Below, piece after piece: positions 27,960-37,442 of a stretch of 64,000 nucleotides of DNA. The translations under genes and the position numbers were made by a program. The stretch lies in NCBI RefSeq assembly GCF_016009175.1, contig NZ_JADUCM010000005.1, forward strand, positions 124,001 through 188,000. The letters run 5' to 3'. Positions within the stretch are counted from its first letter, which is position 1. Every line of letters begins with the position of its first letter. This DNA comes from Pseudomonas alkylphenolica (lineage in GTDB: Bacteria; Pseudomonadota; Gammaproteobacteria; Pseudomonadales; Pseudomonadaceae). Below the pieces are notes generated by a model. The model worked only from the letters and a program-made list of their open reading frames with translations. It did no database searches and was not told where the DNA came from.

Positions 27960-28826
27960 TTACTTCGCCTTGTCCATGAAGCGGAAGAACTCGTTGCTCG
28001 GATCGAGCACCAGTACATCGCTCTTGTTGGCGAAGCTCTCGCGGTAGGCCTTGAGGCTACGGTAGAACGCGTAGAAGTCCTGGTCCTGACCATAGGCCTT
28101 GGCGTAGATCGACGCCGCCTGGGCATCACCGTCACCGCGAGTCTCTTCAGACTCACGATAGGCTTCTGCGAGCAGAACACGGCGCTGACGGTCGGCGTCG
28201 GCGCGAATACCTTCGGCCAACTCGTTACCCTTGGCGCGGTGCTCGCGGGCTTCACGTTCACGCTCGGTGCTCATACGCTCGAACACGCTGCGGTTTACTT
28301 CCTTGGGCAGGTCGATGGCCTTGACGCGAACGTCGACCACTTCGATGCCCAGCTCCTTGCTGGCCATGCGGTTCAGCGACGCCGTGATGTCTGCCATCAG
28401 CGCATCGCGCTCACCGGAGACCACTTCGTGCAGGGTACGCTTACCAAACTGGTCACGCAGGCCGCTTTCCAGACGACGCGACAGACGTTCGTCGGCAATC
28501 TGCTTGAGGCCCGAGGTCGCCGTGTAGAAACGCTCGGCATCCTTGACCCGCCACTTGGCGTAGGCGTCAACCATCACCGCTTTCTTTTCCAGGGTCAGGA
28601 AGCGCTGGGTCGGGGCATCCAGGGTCATCAGGCGGGCGTCAAACTTGCGCACCTGGTTGACGTAAGGAACCTTCACATGCAGGCCAGGCTGAACATCGGC
28701 CTGAACCACACGACCAAATTGCAGCAGTACCGCACGCTCGGTCTGGGCCACGATGTAGAAGCTGTTCCAGGCCACGATCGCCAGCACGACGCCAACGATC
28801 AGGGCGATCAGCGATTTATTGCTCAT
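27960..28826 (-). CDS. hflC: FtsH regulator HflC
   Basis: HflC is a band-7/SPFH membrane protein that, with HflK, forms a large cage around FtsH and controls its proteolysis. The 288-residue product has an N-terminal signal anchor (SLIALIVGVVLAIVAWNSFYIV), the SPFH domain with the LLQFGRVVQADVQPGLHVKVP segment, and a long coiled coil (about 195-245: ERMSTEREREAREHRAKGNELA). Its ATG overlaps the hflK TGA by one base. Confidence 0.96.
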   Translation of the reverse strand: MSNKSLIALIVGVVLAIVAWNSFYIVAQTERAVLLQFGRVVQADVQPGLHVKVPYVNQVRKFDARLMTLDAPTQRFLTLEKKAVMVDAYAKWRVKDAERFYTATSGLKQIADERLSRRLESGLRDQFGKRTLHEVVSGERDALMADITASLNRMASKELGIEVVDVRVKAIDLPKEVNRSVFERMSTEREREAREHRAKGNELAEGIRADADRQRRVLLAEAYRESEETRGDGDAQAASIYAKAYGQDQDFYAFYRSLKAYRESFANKSDVLVLDPSNEFFRFMDKAK

Positions 28827-29989
28827 CAGCGGCTCTCCCTAGAACGCAACTGTGATTGCTGCTGTTGCAGCTCCGCCGCCGCGCGATTGGCCGCGTCGTT
28901 GGCCGAGGCCGGGACGCTGACAGGAGCACTGCTGGTACGGCTGCCTTCAACCATCTTGTCCAACGGCAGGTACAGCAGGTTGCTCTGGCCATCCTTGCCG
29001 GAAACCAGGACCTTGCTGGTGTTGCTGTAGACTTCCTGCATGGTGTCCAGGTACAGACGTTGACGGGTAACCTCCGGCGCCTTGCGGTACTCGGCAACCA
29101 GCTTGGTAAAGCGGTCAGCCTCACCCTTGGCACGCGAGACGACTTCGTCGCGGTAACCGTTGGCGTCCTCGATGATCCGCTGGGCCTGACCGCGGGCTTC
29201 AGGTACCACGCCATTGGCGTAGGACTCGGCCTGGTTACGGGCACGCTGCTCGTCTTCACGGGCACGGATCACGTCGTCGAAGGCTTCCTGCACTTCACGC
29301 GGGGCTGCCGCGCTCTGTACGTTGACCTGGGTGACGGTGATACCGGTACGGTAGGTATCGAGGAAACGCTGCAGGCGCTCCTTGATATCAACGGCCATTT
29401 GCTCACGGCCTTCAGTCAGCACCTTGTCCATCGCGGTGGAACCCACCACATGGCGCAGCGCACTGTCGGTCGCATGCTGCAGGCTGACTTCTGGCTGATC
29501 CACGTTCAGCACGAAGTCCTGCAGGTTGCTGATCTTGTACTGCACGGTCAGTGGTACTTCGACGATGTTCTCGTCTTCAGTGAGCATCTGGCCCTGCTTG
29601 GTGTAGGCACGCTCACGCGTGACGTTCTCCATGTACTTGCGATCGATCGGCGGGAAGTAGATGTTCAGGCCCGGCCCTACGGTTTCGTAGTATTTACCGA
29701 AACGCAGCACGACTGCCTGCTCCTGCTCGTCGACCACATACACGGCGCTGTACAGCCAAATGGCCGCAAGCACGGCGAGACCGACACCGAGCAGGCCGAA
29801 ACCACCGCCCTTGCTGATGCCGCTGTCACCGCCGCGTTTCTTGCCACTGCCAAACATGCCGTTCAGGCTGTCCTGCAGCTTGCGGAAGGCCTCGTCGAGA
29901 TCCGGCGGTCCTTTTTTGTCGCCGCCACCGCGGCGCCCGCCCCAAGGATCCTGATTGTTCGAGTTGCCACCCGGCTCATTCCAAGCCAT
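28826..29989 (-). CDS. hflK: FtsH regulator HflK
   Basis: HflK is the partner of HflC in the FtsH-regulating SPFH complex. The 387-residue product has a Gly-rich cytosolic N-terminus (PWGGRRGGGDKKGPPDLDEAFRKLQ), a membrane segment near residues 75-95, the SPFH domain with VVLRFGKYYETVGPGLNIYFP and a helical C-terminus rich in Gln and Ser. ATG 29989 has ATGGAGAG upstream and gives the conserved MAWNEPGG start. The frame extends to 30025. Confidence 0.96.
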   Translation of the reverse strand: MAWNEPGGNSNNQDPWGGRRGGGDKKGPPDLDEAFRKLQDSLNGMFGSGKKRGGDSGISKGGGFGLLGVGLAVLAAIWLYSAVYVVDEQEQAVVLRFGKYYETVGPGLNIYFPPIDRKYMENVTRERAYTKQGQMLTEDENIVEVPLTVQYKISNLQDFVLNVDQPEVSLQHATDSALRHVVGSTAMDKVLTEGREQMAVDIKERLQRFLDTYRTGITVTQVNVQSAAAPREVQEAFDDVIRAREDEQRARNQAESYANGVVPEARGQAQRIIEDANGYRDEVVSRAKGEADRFTKLVAEYRKAPEVTRQRLYLDTMQEVYSNTSKVLVSGKDGQSNLLYLPLDKMVEGSRTSSAPVSVPASANDAANRAAAELQQQQSQLRSRESR

Positions 29990-30085
29990 AGCGCTCTCCA
30001 TCTGATAAAGCAAAGACGCACCCACGGCGCGCCGTCCAATGCTACAGAATGCCTGTCACGGCTGCCCGGCCGCGTCGCCGGGCTT

Positions 30086-31387
30086 TTATTGCAAAGTGTG
30101 TTGCTCAATGAACTCGGCGGGCTTCAAACCTTCACGACTGACCAGGCGATTGAACTCGACCCTGGACACTCGCACAGCCAAAAGACTGCTGCCTTCATCG
30201 TCGTGCTCTTCGCCCTGCACCGCACCCAACGCAAAGAATTGCGCGCGCAACCGGGCAAAACGCTGCCCAAGGCGCAAGGTTCCGATAAACAGGTCATCCC
30301 CCAGTAGCTCGGCGATTGCCTGCCCCACCAGTTCCAGGCCACGCCCATCACGCGCCGAGACCCAGACCCGCTGCGGCTTGCCATCGGCATCGCGCTGAAT
30401 CTGCGGCTCGACAGCCTCAAGCAGGTCGAGTTTGTTATAGACCTCAAGGATCGGCAAGCCTTCTGCACCAATCTCCCCCAGCACCGCCATGACCTGCTCG
30501 ATCTGTTCCATCCGATCGGGCTCGTGTGCATCGATCACATGCAGCAGCAAGTCAGAGTTGCTCGACTCTTCGAGCGTAGCTCGAAAAGCTTCGACCAGCT
30601 TGTGCGGCAGGTGACGAATGAAGCCCACGGTGTCTGCCAGCACGATCGGCCCGACGTCGTCGAGCTCAAGGCGGCGCAGGGTCGGGTCGAGGGTGGCGAA
30701 CAACTGGTCTGCCGCGTAGACCTCGGACTGGGTCAGGGCATTGAACAGGGTGGACTTGCCGGCGTTGGTATAGCCGACCAGGGAAACGGACGGAATATCA
30801 GCCCGCTTGCGGCCACGGCGAGCCTGCTCACGCTGGCTGCGGACCTTTTCCAGGCGCGACTTGATCTGACGCAGGCGTACCCGCAACAGGCGCCGGTCGG
30901 TTTCCAGCTGGGTTTCACCCGGACCACGCAGGCCGATACCACCTTTTTGCCGCTCAAGGTGCGTCCAGCCGCGCACCAGCCGCGTACTCATGTATTCGAG
31001 CTGGGCCAGTTCGACCTGCAGCTTGCCTTCATGGGTTCGCGCCCGTTGGGCGAAGATGTCGAGAATCAAACCGGTGCGGTCAAGCACGCGACACTCGAAA
31101 ACGCGCTCGAGGTTTCGTTCCTGACTGGGCGTGAGGGTGTGATTGAAAATCACCAAATCTACCTGTTCGGCTTTGACCAGGTCGCGTAATTCTTCGACCT
31201 TGCCGCTGCCAATCAGGTATTTGGCGGTGGGTTGATGTCGCGCCACATTGGCGAACGCGACAATATCGGCCCCAGCCGACAGTGCCAGCTCCCGAAACTC
31301 CTGCGGATCTTCGCGCGCCTCAGGGTTCTGACCTTCCAAGTGAACAAGGACCGCTCGTTCACCACCACCGTGGCGCTCAAAGAACAA
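30086..31387 (-). CDS. hflX: GTPase HflX
   Basis: HflX is a ribosome-associated GTPase that splits stalled or heat-damaged 70S ribosomes. The 433-residue product has the N-terminal HflX domain (VGYLIGSGKVEEL-like GSGKVEELRDLV), a helical linker (GPGETQLETDRRLLR) and the GTPase domain with G1 GYTNAGKSTLFN, G3 DTVGFI and G4 NKLD. It starts with TTG at 31387, supported by TAGGAG seven bases upstream and by the family start FFERHGGGERA. It follows hfq by 12 bases, in the order hfq-hflX-hflK-hflC. Confidence 0.95.
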   Translation of the reverse strand: MFFERHGGGERAVLVHLEGQNPEAREDPQEFRELALSAGADIVAFANVARHQPTAKYLIGSGKVEELRDLVKAEQVDLVIFNHTLTPSQERNLERVFECRVLDRTGLILDIFAQRARTHEGKLQVELAQLEYMSTRLVRGWTHLERQKGGIGLRGPGETQLETDRRLLRVRLRQIKSRLEKVRSQREQARRGRKRADIPSVSLVGYTNAGKSTLFNALTQSEVYAADQLFATLDPTLRRLELDDVGPIVLADTVGFIRHLPHKLVEAFRATLEESSNSDLLLHVIDAHEPDRMEQIEQVMAVLGEIGAEGLPILEVYNKLDLLEAVEPQIQRDADGKPQRVWVSARDGRGLELVGQAIAELLGDDLFIGTLRLGQRFARLRAQFFALGAVQGEEHDDEGSSLLAVRVSRVEFNRLVSREGLKPAEFIEQHTLQ

Positions 31388-31399
31388 AGCAGACTCCTA

Positions 31400-31660
31400 T
31401 CAGGCGTTACCTGGCTCAGCGTCGCCATGCTCGGATTCGGATGCGCTTGGCAGGCGGATCGGACGCACAGGAACAACTGTCGAGATAGCGTGCTTGTAAA
31501 CCATCTGGCTGACGGTGTTTTTCAGCAGAATCACGAATTGGTCGAAGGATTCGATCGTGCCCTGCAGCTTGATGCCGTTAACCAGATAGATCGAAACCCC
31601 AACTTTTTCTTTTCTCAAAGTATTCAAGTAAGGGTCTTGTAGCGAATGCCCTTTTGACAT
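31400..31660 (-). CDS. hfq: RNA chaperone Hfq
   Basis: Hfq is the hexameric RNA chaperone that pairs small RNAs with mRNAs and, in Pseudomonas, represses A-rich targets together with Crc. The 86-residue product has Sm1 ([28 protein letters not shown]) and Sm2 ([23 protein letters not shown]) motifs and a short acidic tail. ATG 31660 has CAGGAG upstream. The mRNA leader just before the ribosome site holds two U7 tracts (31689-31704). Confidence 0.98.
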   Translation of the reverse strand: MSKGHSLQDPYLNTLRKEKVGVSIYLVNGIKLQGTIESFDQFVILLKNTVSQMVYKHAISTVVPVRPIRLPSASESEHGDAEPGNA

Positions 31661-31688
31661 ATGCCGCACTCCTGTAAGGATCAATAGT

Positions 31689-31704
31689 AAAAAAATCAAA
31701 AAAA
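31689..31704 (-). promoter_or_regulatory. U-rich tract in the hfq leader
   Basis: In the mRNA sense the leader reads U7-GA-U7, 29-44 bases before the hfq start codon. No good hairpin precedes it, so it is not a clear terminator of miaA. Single-stranded U-runs are ligands of the Hfq proximal face, so feedback control is possible but untested. Confidence 0.4.
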
Positions 31705-31755
31705 CTGATGGCTCAAGCCGCCCCACCCCCAAGGATAGACGGCAATTGCAAGGAC

Positions 31756-32727
31756 TCAGCCCAATATGGAGACCGATCCCAGGTATTTCAAGGTGCGAGA
31801 CAGATTGTCGCAGTCCAGGCTGTCCAGCCAGTGCAGGTCAGCCCAACTACGCAACCAGGTGAATTGCCGTTTCGCCAATTGGCGAGTGGCAATAATGCCG
31901 CGTTCCCGCATTTCAACCGATGTTAACTTGCCATCAAGATGATCCCAGACCTGGCGATAACCAACCGCCCGTATAGACGGCAGTCCCGCGTGCAAGTCAC
32001 TTCTGGCTCGCAGCAATCGGACCTCGTCAACGAAGCCCTGTTCCAACATTTGCCCAAATCGTAGCGCAATCCGCTCGTGCAACAGCTGACGATCGTTCGG
32101 CGCAATGGCCAGGCTGGCGACAGTATAGGGCAAATGGCCCGCGCCCGAGGGGCCTGCCGCGCTACTTTCCGCGGATTGACGCAGACGGTGCGCTGTCATA
32201 GTCATGCCGCTGACGCGGTAGACTTCCAGCGCACGGATCAGCCGCTGGGGGTCATTGGGGTGAATTCTCGCCGCCGATTCCGGATCAACCGCCGCCAATT
32301 GCTGGTGCAACCCTTGCAATCCCAGGCGGGTGACCTCTTCTTCGAGCTCGGCACGCACCTGCGGGTCGGCCGCCGGCATGTCGGCCAGGCCCTCGAGCAA
32401 CGCCTTGTAATACAACATGGTGCCGCCAACCAGCAGCGGAATCTTGCCGCGCGCGGTGATCTCGGCCATCGCCTGCAATGCATCACGACGAAAATCGGCC
32501 GCCGAGTAGCTTTCGGCAGGATCGAGGATGTCGATCAGGCGGTGCGGGTGTGCTGCCAGTATCTCTTTGGAGGGCTTGGCAGTGCCGATGTCCATGCCCC
32601 GATAAACCAGCGCCGAATCGACGCTGATCAGCTCGCAGGGCAGCACTTTGGTCAGTTCTATGGCCAGGTCGGTCTTGCCCGCCGCGGTCGGGCCCATGAG
32701 AAATATCGCGGGTGGTTTGCCACTCAT
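31756..32727 (-). CDS. miaA: tRNA dimethylallyltransferase
   Basis: MiaA adds a dimethylallyl group to N6 of A37 in tRNAs that read UNN codons. The 323-residue product shows the P-loop [11 protein letters not shown] near residue 11, the [16 protein letters not shown] segment, [18 protein letters not shown] and the C-terminal [13 protein letters not shown]. Its ATG (32727) follows the mutL stop by one base, so the genes are coupled. hfq follows on the same strand. Confidence 0.97.
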   Translation of the reverse strand: MSGKPPAIFLMGPTAAGKTDLAIELTKVLPCELISVDSALVYRGMDIGTAKPSKEILAAHPHRLIDILDPAESYSAADFRRDALQAMAEITARGKIPLLVGGTMLYYKALLEGLADMPAADPQVRAELEEEVTRLGLQGLHQQLAAVDPESAARIHPNDPQRLIRALEVYRVSGMTMTAHRLRQSAESSAAGPSGAGHLPYTVASLAIAPNDRQLLHERIALRFGQMLEQGFVDEVRLLRARSDLHAGLPSIRAVGYRQVWDHLDGKLTSVEMRERGIIATRQLAKRQFTWLRSWADLHWLDSLDCDNLSRTLKYLGSVSILG

Positions 32728-32728
32728 T

Positions 32729-34636
32729 TTATCGACCGCGCAGGAACAGTTTGTCCAGATCGTCCAGACCCAGTTGGGTCCAGGTCGGTCGGCCATGGTT
32801 GCATTGACCGCTGCGCTCGGTATTTTCCATATCGCGCAGCAGGCCGTTCATTTCTGCCACCGCCAGGCGCCGGTTGGCACGGATCGCGCCATGGCAGGCC
32901 ATGGTGCCGAGCAGTTCGTTCAAGTGCGCCTGGATGCGGTCACTGGTGCCGTATTCCATGAGGTCGGCCAGCACGTCCTGAACCAGGCGGTTGGCCTCGG
33001 CCTGCTTGAGCAGTGCCGGAATCTGCCGGATCGCCAGGCTTTCCGGCCCCAGGCGCTGAAGCTCAAAGCCCAGGCGCTGGAACCATTCGGCGTGCTCTTC
33101 GGCGCAATCGGCTTCACGCTGGCTCAGCGCCAGGGACTCAGGCACCAGCAGCGGCTGGCCGCTGAGCCCTTCACTGGCCATGGCGACTTTCAAGCGCTCG
33201 TACATGATGCGCTCATGGGCGGCGTGCATGTCCACCAGCACCAGACCCACGGCATTCTCGGCAAGGATATAAATGCCCTTGAGTTGCGCCAGGGCATAGC
33301 CCAGCGGCGGGATATCGCCCTGGGACTCGGGCAGCGTCGTCGGCGCAGCGTCGTTCAGCGGCGCAAAGAACTCACGGTAAACACTCTGGGCCTCGGCCGC
33401 AGGCACAGCCTGAGCCGGGCGCGGGGTGTACTGGTACTGGAATCCACCGCCAGCACCGCTACCGCTGCTGGCACCGGCGGGACGCATGCCGGGCTCGGCC
33501 ATCGGCTGCTCAAGCAGGTTGGCTGCCAGGCGCATTTCGCCTTGAGGGCCAAACTCGCCTGCCTGGATGCCGCTGGGCCGGATGATCTCGCTGGTCGCAG
33601 CAGGAGCAGCCAGCTGATCTTCCGGGCGCACGTCGGCCAGGGCCCGGTGCAGCGTGCCATACAAAAAGTCGTGAACCATGCGGCCATCACGAAAACGTAC
33701 TTCATGCTTGGTCGGATGCACGTTGACGTCGACACCCGTGGGATCGACCTCAAAGAACAGCACGAACGTCGGGTGCCGGCCATTGAACAGCACATCGCGA
33801 TACGCCTGGCGCACCGCGTGGGCCACCAGCTTGTCGCGCACCGCACGACCGTTGACGAAGAAATACTGCAAGTCGGCCTGGCTGCGCGAGAACGTCGGCA
33901 AGCCGACCCACCCCCACAGGTGCAGGCCATTGCGTTCGATTTCAATCGGCAACGCCTGCTCAAGAAAGCCTGACCCGCAGATCGCTGCCACACGCCGGGC
34001 TCGCGCCGTATCGTCGTGGGCTTCGTGCAGGCTGAGAATGCTCTTGCCGTTGTGGCGCAGGTGAAAACCGACATCGAAGCGTGCCAGCGCCAGGCGCCGG
34101 ATCACTTCCTGCAGGTGATCGAATTCGGTTTTTTCGGTCTTGAGGAACTTGCGACGTGCCGGCGTGTTGAAAAACAGGTCGCGCACTTCCACCGAGGTAC
34201 CCACCGGGTGTGCCGCAGGCTGAACCCGCGGGGCCATGTCGCGGCCTTCGGTTTCCACTTGCCAGGCCTGCTCGGCATCACGCGTGCGCGAGGTCAGGGT
34301 CAACCGGGCAACAGAGCTGATCGAGGCCAGCGCTTCCCCGCGAAAGCCCAGGCTCATCACCCGTTCCAGGTCTTCGAGGTCGCGGATCTTGCTGGTAGCG
34401 TGGCGGGCCAGGGCCAAAGGCAGGTCGTCGGCGGCAATACCGCTGCCGTCATCACGCACCCGCAACAGCTTGACGCCACCCTGCTCGACTTCCACATCGA
34501 TGCGCCGCGCACCGGAGTCCAGGCTGTTTTCCAGCAACTCCTTGATCACCGACGCCGGGCGCTCGACCACCTCGCCTGCGGCGATCTGGTTCGCCAGCCG
34601 CGGGCTGAGCAGTTCGATCCGTGCACTGTCGGTCAT
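32729..34636 (-). CDS. mutL: DNA mismatch repair protein MutL
   Basis: MutL links mismatch recognition by MutS to strand removal. The 635-residue product has the GHKL ATPase domain ([45 protein letters not shown]) in the first 330 residues and the dimerisation domain from about 440. The C-terminal domain carries [12 protein letters not shown], which fits the endonuclease metal motif DQHA-X2-E-X4-E with Met for Gln. This agrees with a nicking MutL in bacteria without MutH. Its ATG overlaps the amiB stop by 4 bases. Confidence 0.97.
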   Translation of the reverse strand: MTDSARIELLSPRLANQIAAGEVVERPASVIKELLENSLDSGARRIDVEVEQGGVKLLRVRDDGSGIAADDLPLALARHATSKIRDLEDLERVMSLGFRGEALASISSVARLTLTSRTRDAEQAWQVETEGRDMAPRVQPAAHPVGTSVEVRDLFFNTPARRKFLKTEKTEFDHLQEVIRRLALARFDVGFHLRHNGKSILSLHEAHDDTARARRVAAICGSGFLEQALPIEIERNGLHLWGWVGLPTFSRSQADLQYFFVNGRAVRDKLVAHAVRQAYRDVLFNGRHPTFVLFFEVDPTGVDVNVHPTKHEVRFRDGRMVHDFLYGTLHRALADVRPEDQLAAPAATSEIIRPSGIQAGEFGPQGEMRLAANLLEQPMAEPGMRPAGASSGSGAGGGFQYQYTPRPAQAVPAAEAQSVYREFFAPLNDAAPTTLPESQGDIPPLGYALAQLKGIYILAENAVGLVLVDMHAAHERIMYERLKVAMASEGLSGQPLLVPESLALSQREADCAEEHAEWFQRLGFELQRLGPESLAIRQIPALLKQAEANRLVQDVLADLMEYGTSDRIQAHLNELLGTMACHGAIRANRRLAVAEMNGLLRDMENTERSGQCNHGRPTWTQLGLDDLDKLFLRGR

Positions 34637-36045
34637 TGCTGGGACGCCAGGGCAGTGGTGGGAATGTTAAGGCTTTGCCCGACCTTCAGCTCATCGGTCT
34701 TGAGGCTGTTGGCACTGCGCAGGCTGGCCACGCTGACCTGGTAGCGCACGGCGATCATGGCCAGGGTTTCACCCGGGCGAACGCTGTGTTCCCGCGGTCC
34801 CTGGGCGATCTTTCCACTATCCCGCAGGAACGCGATGTAGGTACCGGGTGGCGGATTCTGCTGGAAGAACTGACGTACACCGCTATGGATCGAGCGGGCC
34901 AGCGACTGCTGATGGCTCGGCGTGGCCAGCTTGGCCGCCTCGTTGGCGTTGGAAATAAACCCGGTTTCGACGAGGATCGACGGGATGTCCGGCGACTTGA
35001 GCACCATGAAGCCGGCCTGCTCGACGCGACGCTTGTGCAGCGGCGTAACCCGGCCCATGTTGCCCAGCACTTTCTGCCCGACGTTCAGGCTCGAACTCAA
35101 CGATGCGGTCATCGACAGGTCGAGCAGCACACCGGCAAGCATGCGGTCCTTGTCATCGAGGCTGACGTTACCGGCCCCACCGATCAGGTCGGAGCGGTTT
35201 TCACTGTCTGCCAGCCAGCGGGCAGTTTCCGAGGTCGCGCCGCGATCGGACAAGGCAAACACCGACGCACCGAATGCCGCTTTGGACGGTGCGGCGTCGG
35301 CGTGAATCGAGATAAACAGGTCGGCGCCCTTCTTGCGGGCGATTTCAGTGCGTTTGCGCAACGGAATGAAGTAGTCACCGGTACGCGTCAGTTCGGCACG
35401 AAAGCCCTTCTCGCTGTTGATCTGGCGCTGCAGCTCTTTGGCGATCGACAGTACGATATCTTTTTCATGCTGCCCTTTGGAACCCGATGCACCCGGGTCT
35501 TCACCACCATGACCGGCGTCGATGGCGATCACGATGTCGCGCTTGCCGTTCGGCACCGGGGTCAACTTGATTGCCGGCTGCGCAGGCGTCACCGGCACGG
35601 CTGGCGTGGTAGCGACCGGCGGTGTTGGCGGCGGGGCGACGGCATCGGACGCCTGGTCATAGAGGTCGACCACCAGGCGATTGCCGTATTGGGCGTTCGG
35701 CGCCAGGGTAAAGCTCTTGGGCGTGACGGACTTGCTCAGGTCGACGACGACACGCAGGTCGGTCGGCGTGCGCTGGGCCGAGCGTACACTGGTAATGGGG
35801 GTATTGGCGGTCGACACCGACAACGGCGCAGCCAGGGTTGCACCATTGATATCGATAACCAGGCGATCCGGGGCGGTCAGGGTAAACACGCTGTGCTGCA
35901 CGGGCCCGGAAAGGTCGAACACCAGCCGTGTGTTATCCGGTGCTCGCCACAAACGCACACTCTTGACTTGCGTGACGGCCAGAGCGTCAACAGTTACCGC
36001 CGTAAGCAGCAATCCTACGACTGCAACCAGTGCGCGAAAGCGCAT
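34633..36045 (-). CDS. amiB: N-acetylmuramoyl-L-alanine amidase, AmiB type
   Basis: The enzyme cleaves the amide bond between MurNAc and the stem peptide in the periplasm to separate daughter cells. The 470-residue product has a signal peptide of about 22 residues, an AMIN domain (about 25-130), a Pro/Ala linker, the Amidase_3 zinc domain with [22 protein letters not shown] and [10 protein letters not shown], and a C-terminal LysM ([24 protein letters not shown]). ATG 36045 is preferred because GGGGAT precedes it; ATG 36057 is possible but has no ribosome site. It follows tsaE by 15 bases. Confidence 0.95.
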   Translation of the reverse strand: MRFRALVAVVGLLLTAVTVDALAVTQVKSVRLWRAPDNTRLVFDLSGPVQHSVFTLTAPDRLVIDINGATLAAPLSVSTANTPITSVRSAQRTPTDLRVVVDLSKSVTPKSFTLAPNAQYGNRLVVDLYDQASDAVAPPPTPPVATTPAVPVTPAQPAIKLTPVPNGKRDIVIAIDAGHGGEDPGASGSKGQHEKDIVLSIAKELQRQINSEKGFRAELTRTGDYFIPLRKRTEIARKKGADLFISIHADAAPSKAAFGASVFALSDRGATSETARWLADSENRSDLIGGAGNVSLDDKDRMLAGVLLDLSMTASLSSSLNVGQKVLGNMGRVTPLHKRRVEQAGFMVLKSPDIPSILVETGFISNANEAAKLATPSHQQSLARSIHSGVRQFFQQNPPPGTYIAFLRDSGKIAQGPREHSVRPGETLAMIAVRYQVSVASLRSANSLKTDELKVGQSLNIPTTALASQQ

Positions 36046-36060
36046 ACCTATCCCCATTTT

Positions 36061-36531
36061 CTATTTGAATTCCAAGGCCAGAGCGGCACACCAGGCTTCG
36101 CCACGTGCCCCCTGCGGCGACAGGTTGAGCGAACGACCGCCCGCCTGGGGGCTTATGGTAATGGTCAGGTCGGGCTTTGGCAAAACACCCGCCCCCTTTT
36201 GGGGCCATTCGAACAAACACAGGGCGTCATCTTCGAAGTAGTCGCGGATGCCGAGGAACTCCAGCTCTTCCGGATCAACGAGGCGATAAAGGTCAAAGTG
36301 AAAGGCGCGGATGTCACCGATCTCGTAGGGCTCTACCACGGTAAATGTAGGACTCTTAACCGCACCAACATGCCCCAGGCCACGAATTATGCCGCGCGAC
36401 AAGGTGGTTTTGCCTGCGCCCAGGTCGCCTTCAAGAAATATCACGCCGTGACCTTTGGTCACCTCGGCGATACGGTTGCCGAAACGGACCATGGCCTCTT
36501 CGTCGGCCAAAAACAGGGTTACACCTGACAC
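36061..36531 (-). CDS. tsaE: tRNA threonylcarbamoyladenosine biosynthesis ATPase TsaE
   Basis: TsaE is the ATPase subunit that works with TsaB and TsaD to make t6A37 in ANN-decoding tRNAs. The 156-residue product has Walker A GDLGAGKTTLSRGI near residue 36 and the SPTFTVVEPYE and FHFDLYRL segments of the family. GTG 36531 is chosen because GGAGGA lies 8-13 bases upstream and the family begins there; the frame is open much further. The start lies inside the end of the dehydratase gene, a 13-base overlap. Confidence 0.93.
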   Translation of the reverse strand: MSGVTLFLADEEAMVRFGNRIAEVTKGHGVIFLEGDLGAGKTTLSRGIIRGLGHVGAVKSPTFTVVEPYEIGDIRAFHFDLYRLVDPEELEFLGIRDYFEDDALCLFEWPQKGAGVLPKPDLTITISPQAGGRSLNLSPQGARGEAWCAALALEFK

Positions 36532-37379
36532 GCTGAATGCTCCTCCAATAATTGACGAATCACCGGGACCAGGTCGCTGGCCGCCAGTCCCCGACCCTCG
36601 AGCCCCAGCCGCTCGCCGGCGCAGGCATGCAGCCACACCCCCAGGCAGGCGGCATCCCAGTTCGACATGCCTTGGGCCAGCAGTGCCCCGAGCACCCCAC
36701 TGAGCACATCGCCCAGACCGGCACCAGCCATCGCCGGATGCCCACGCGTGCAGCGCGCCAGCTGCCCCGACGGGTCGGCCACCAGGGTTCCGGCGCCCTT
36801 GAGCACACATACGACCGCGTATTTGCGTGCCAGTTTGCGCGCAGCACCAGGGCGATCGGCCTGCACGGCTTCGGTGGAAATCCCCAGCAGCCGGGCAGCC
36901 TCGCCGGGGTGTGGGGTCAGAATACTGGTTGCCGGCAGTGCCAGCGGCTCACGCGCCAGCAGGTTCAACGCGTCGGCGTCCCATACCTGCGGCACCTTGG
37001 CACTGGCCACCGCCGATAGCAGGCTGCGCCCCCAGGCGGCCTGGCCCAGGCCCGGACCGACCACGATCACCGAGGCACGCTCGATCGGTGTCATCAACTG
37101 ATTGGCCGAGTGCACGCCCAGGGTCATGACTTCCGGCAAGCGTGCAAGGCTAGCCGGAACATGCTCACTGCGGGTGGCCAACGACACCAGACCGGCGCCA
37201 CAACGCAACGCCGCCTGCGCACTGAGCAGCACTGCGCCGCCAGTACCGTGGTCGCCACCGATCACCAGCACATGACCGAAATCACCTTTCTGGGCGGAAA
37301 ATGCGCGGGGTGCCAGCGTTGCCAGGTTGATACTGGAGAGCGTAATCGCCGGGTTTAGCGGGTGTTTGGTCTGCGGCAT
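36519..37379 (-). CDS. nnrD: ADP-dependent NAD(P)H-hydrate dehydratase, single domain
   Basis: The enzyme repairs hydrated NADH and NADPH by dehydration with ADP or ATP. The 286-residue product corresponds only to the C-terminal (YjeF-C, ribokinase-like) domain of the bifunctional Nnr protein. Motifs visible are VIGGDHGTGGAVLLSAQAAL, LTPHPGEAARLLG and the catalytic GAGLGDVLSGVLGALLAQG. No epimerase (YjeF-N) domain precedes it: only 63 bases separate it from the divergent queG. It leads the nnrD-tsaE-amiB-mutL-miaA series. Confidence 0.92.
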   Translation of the reverse strand: MPQTKHPLNPAITLSSINLATLAPRAFSAQKGDFGHVLVIGGDHGTGGAVLLSAQAALRCGAGLVSLATRSEHVPASLARLPEVMTLGVHSANQLMTPIERASVIVVGPGLGQAAWGRSLLSAVASAKVPQVWDADALNLLAREPLALPATSILTPHPGEAARLLGISTEAVQADRPGAARKLARKYAVVCVLKGAGTLVADPSGQLARCTRGHPAMAGAGLGDVLSGVLGALLAQGMSNWDAACLGVWLHACAGERLGLEGRGLAASDLVPVIRQLLEEHSACQV

Positions 37380-37442
37380 GGGTCAAAGGCTCCGATGTCT
37401 GGCAGAATTATACGCACCTGAGTCTGTGTTGCCTTAATTCCC

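Noticed and set aside
30066..30088. GC-rich hairpin between hflX and hflK as a terminator
   Set aside because: The T-run lies on the plus strand while both genes are on the minus strand; on their strand no U-run follows.
34621..36528. 635-residue open frame opposite amiB and tsaE
   Set aside because: It spans the boundary of two clear minus-strand genes and has no domain signature.
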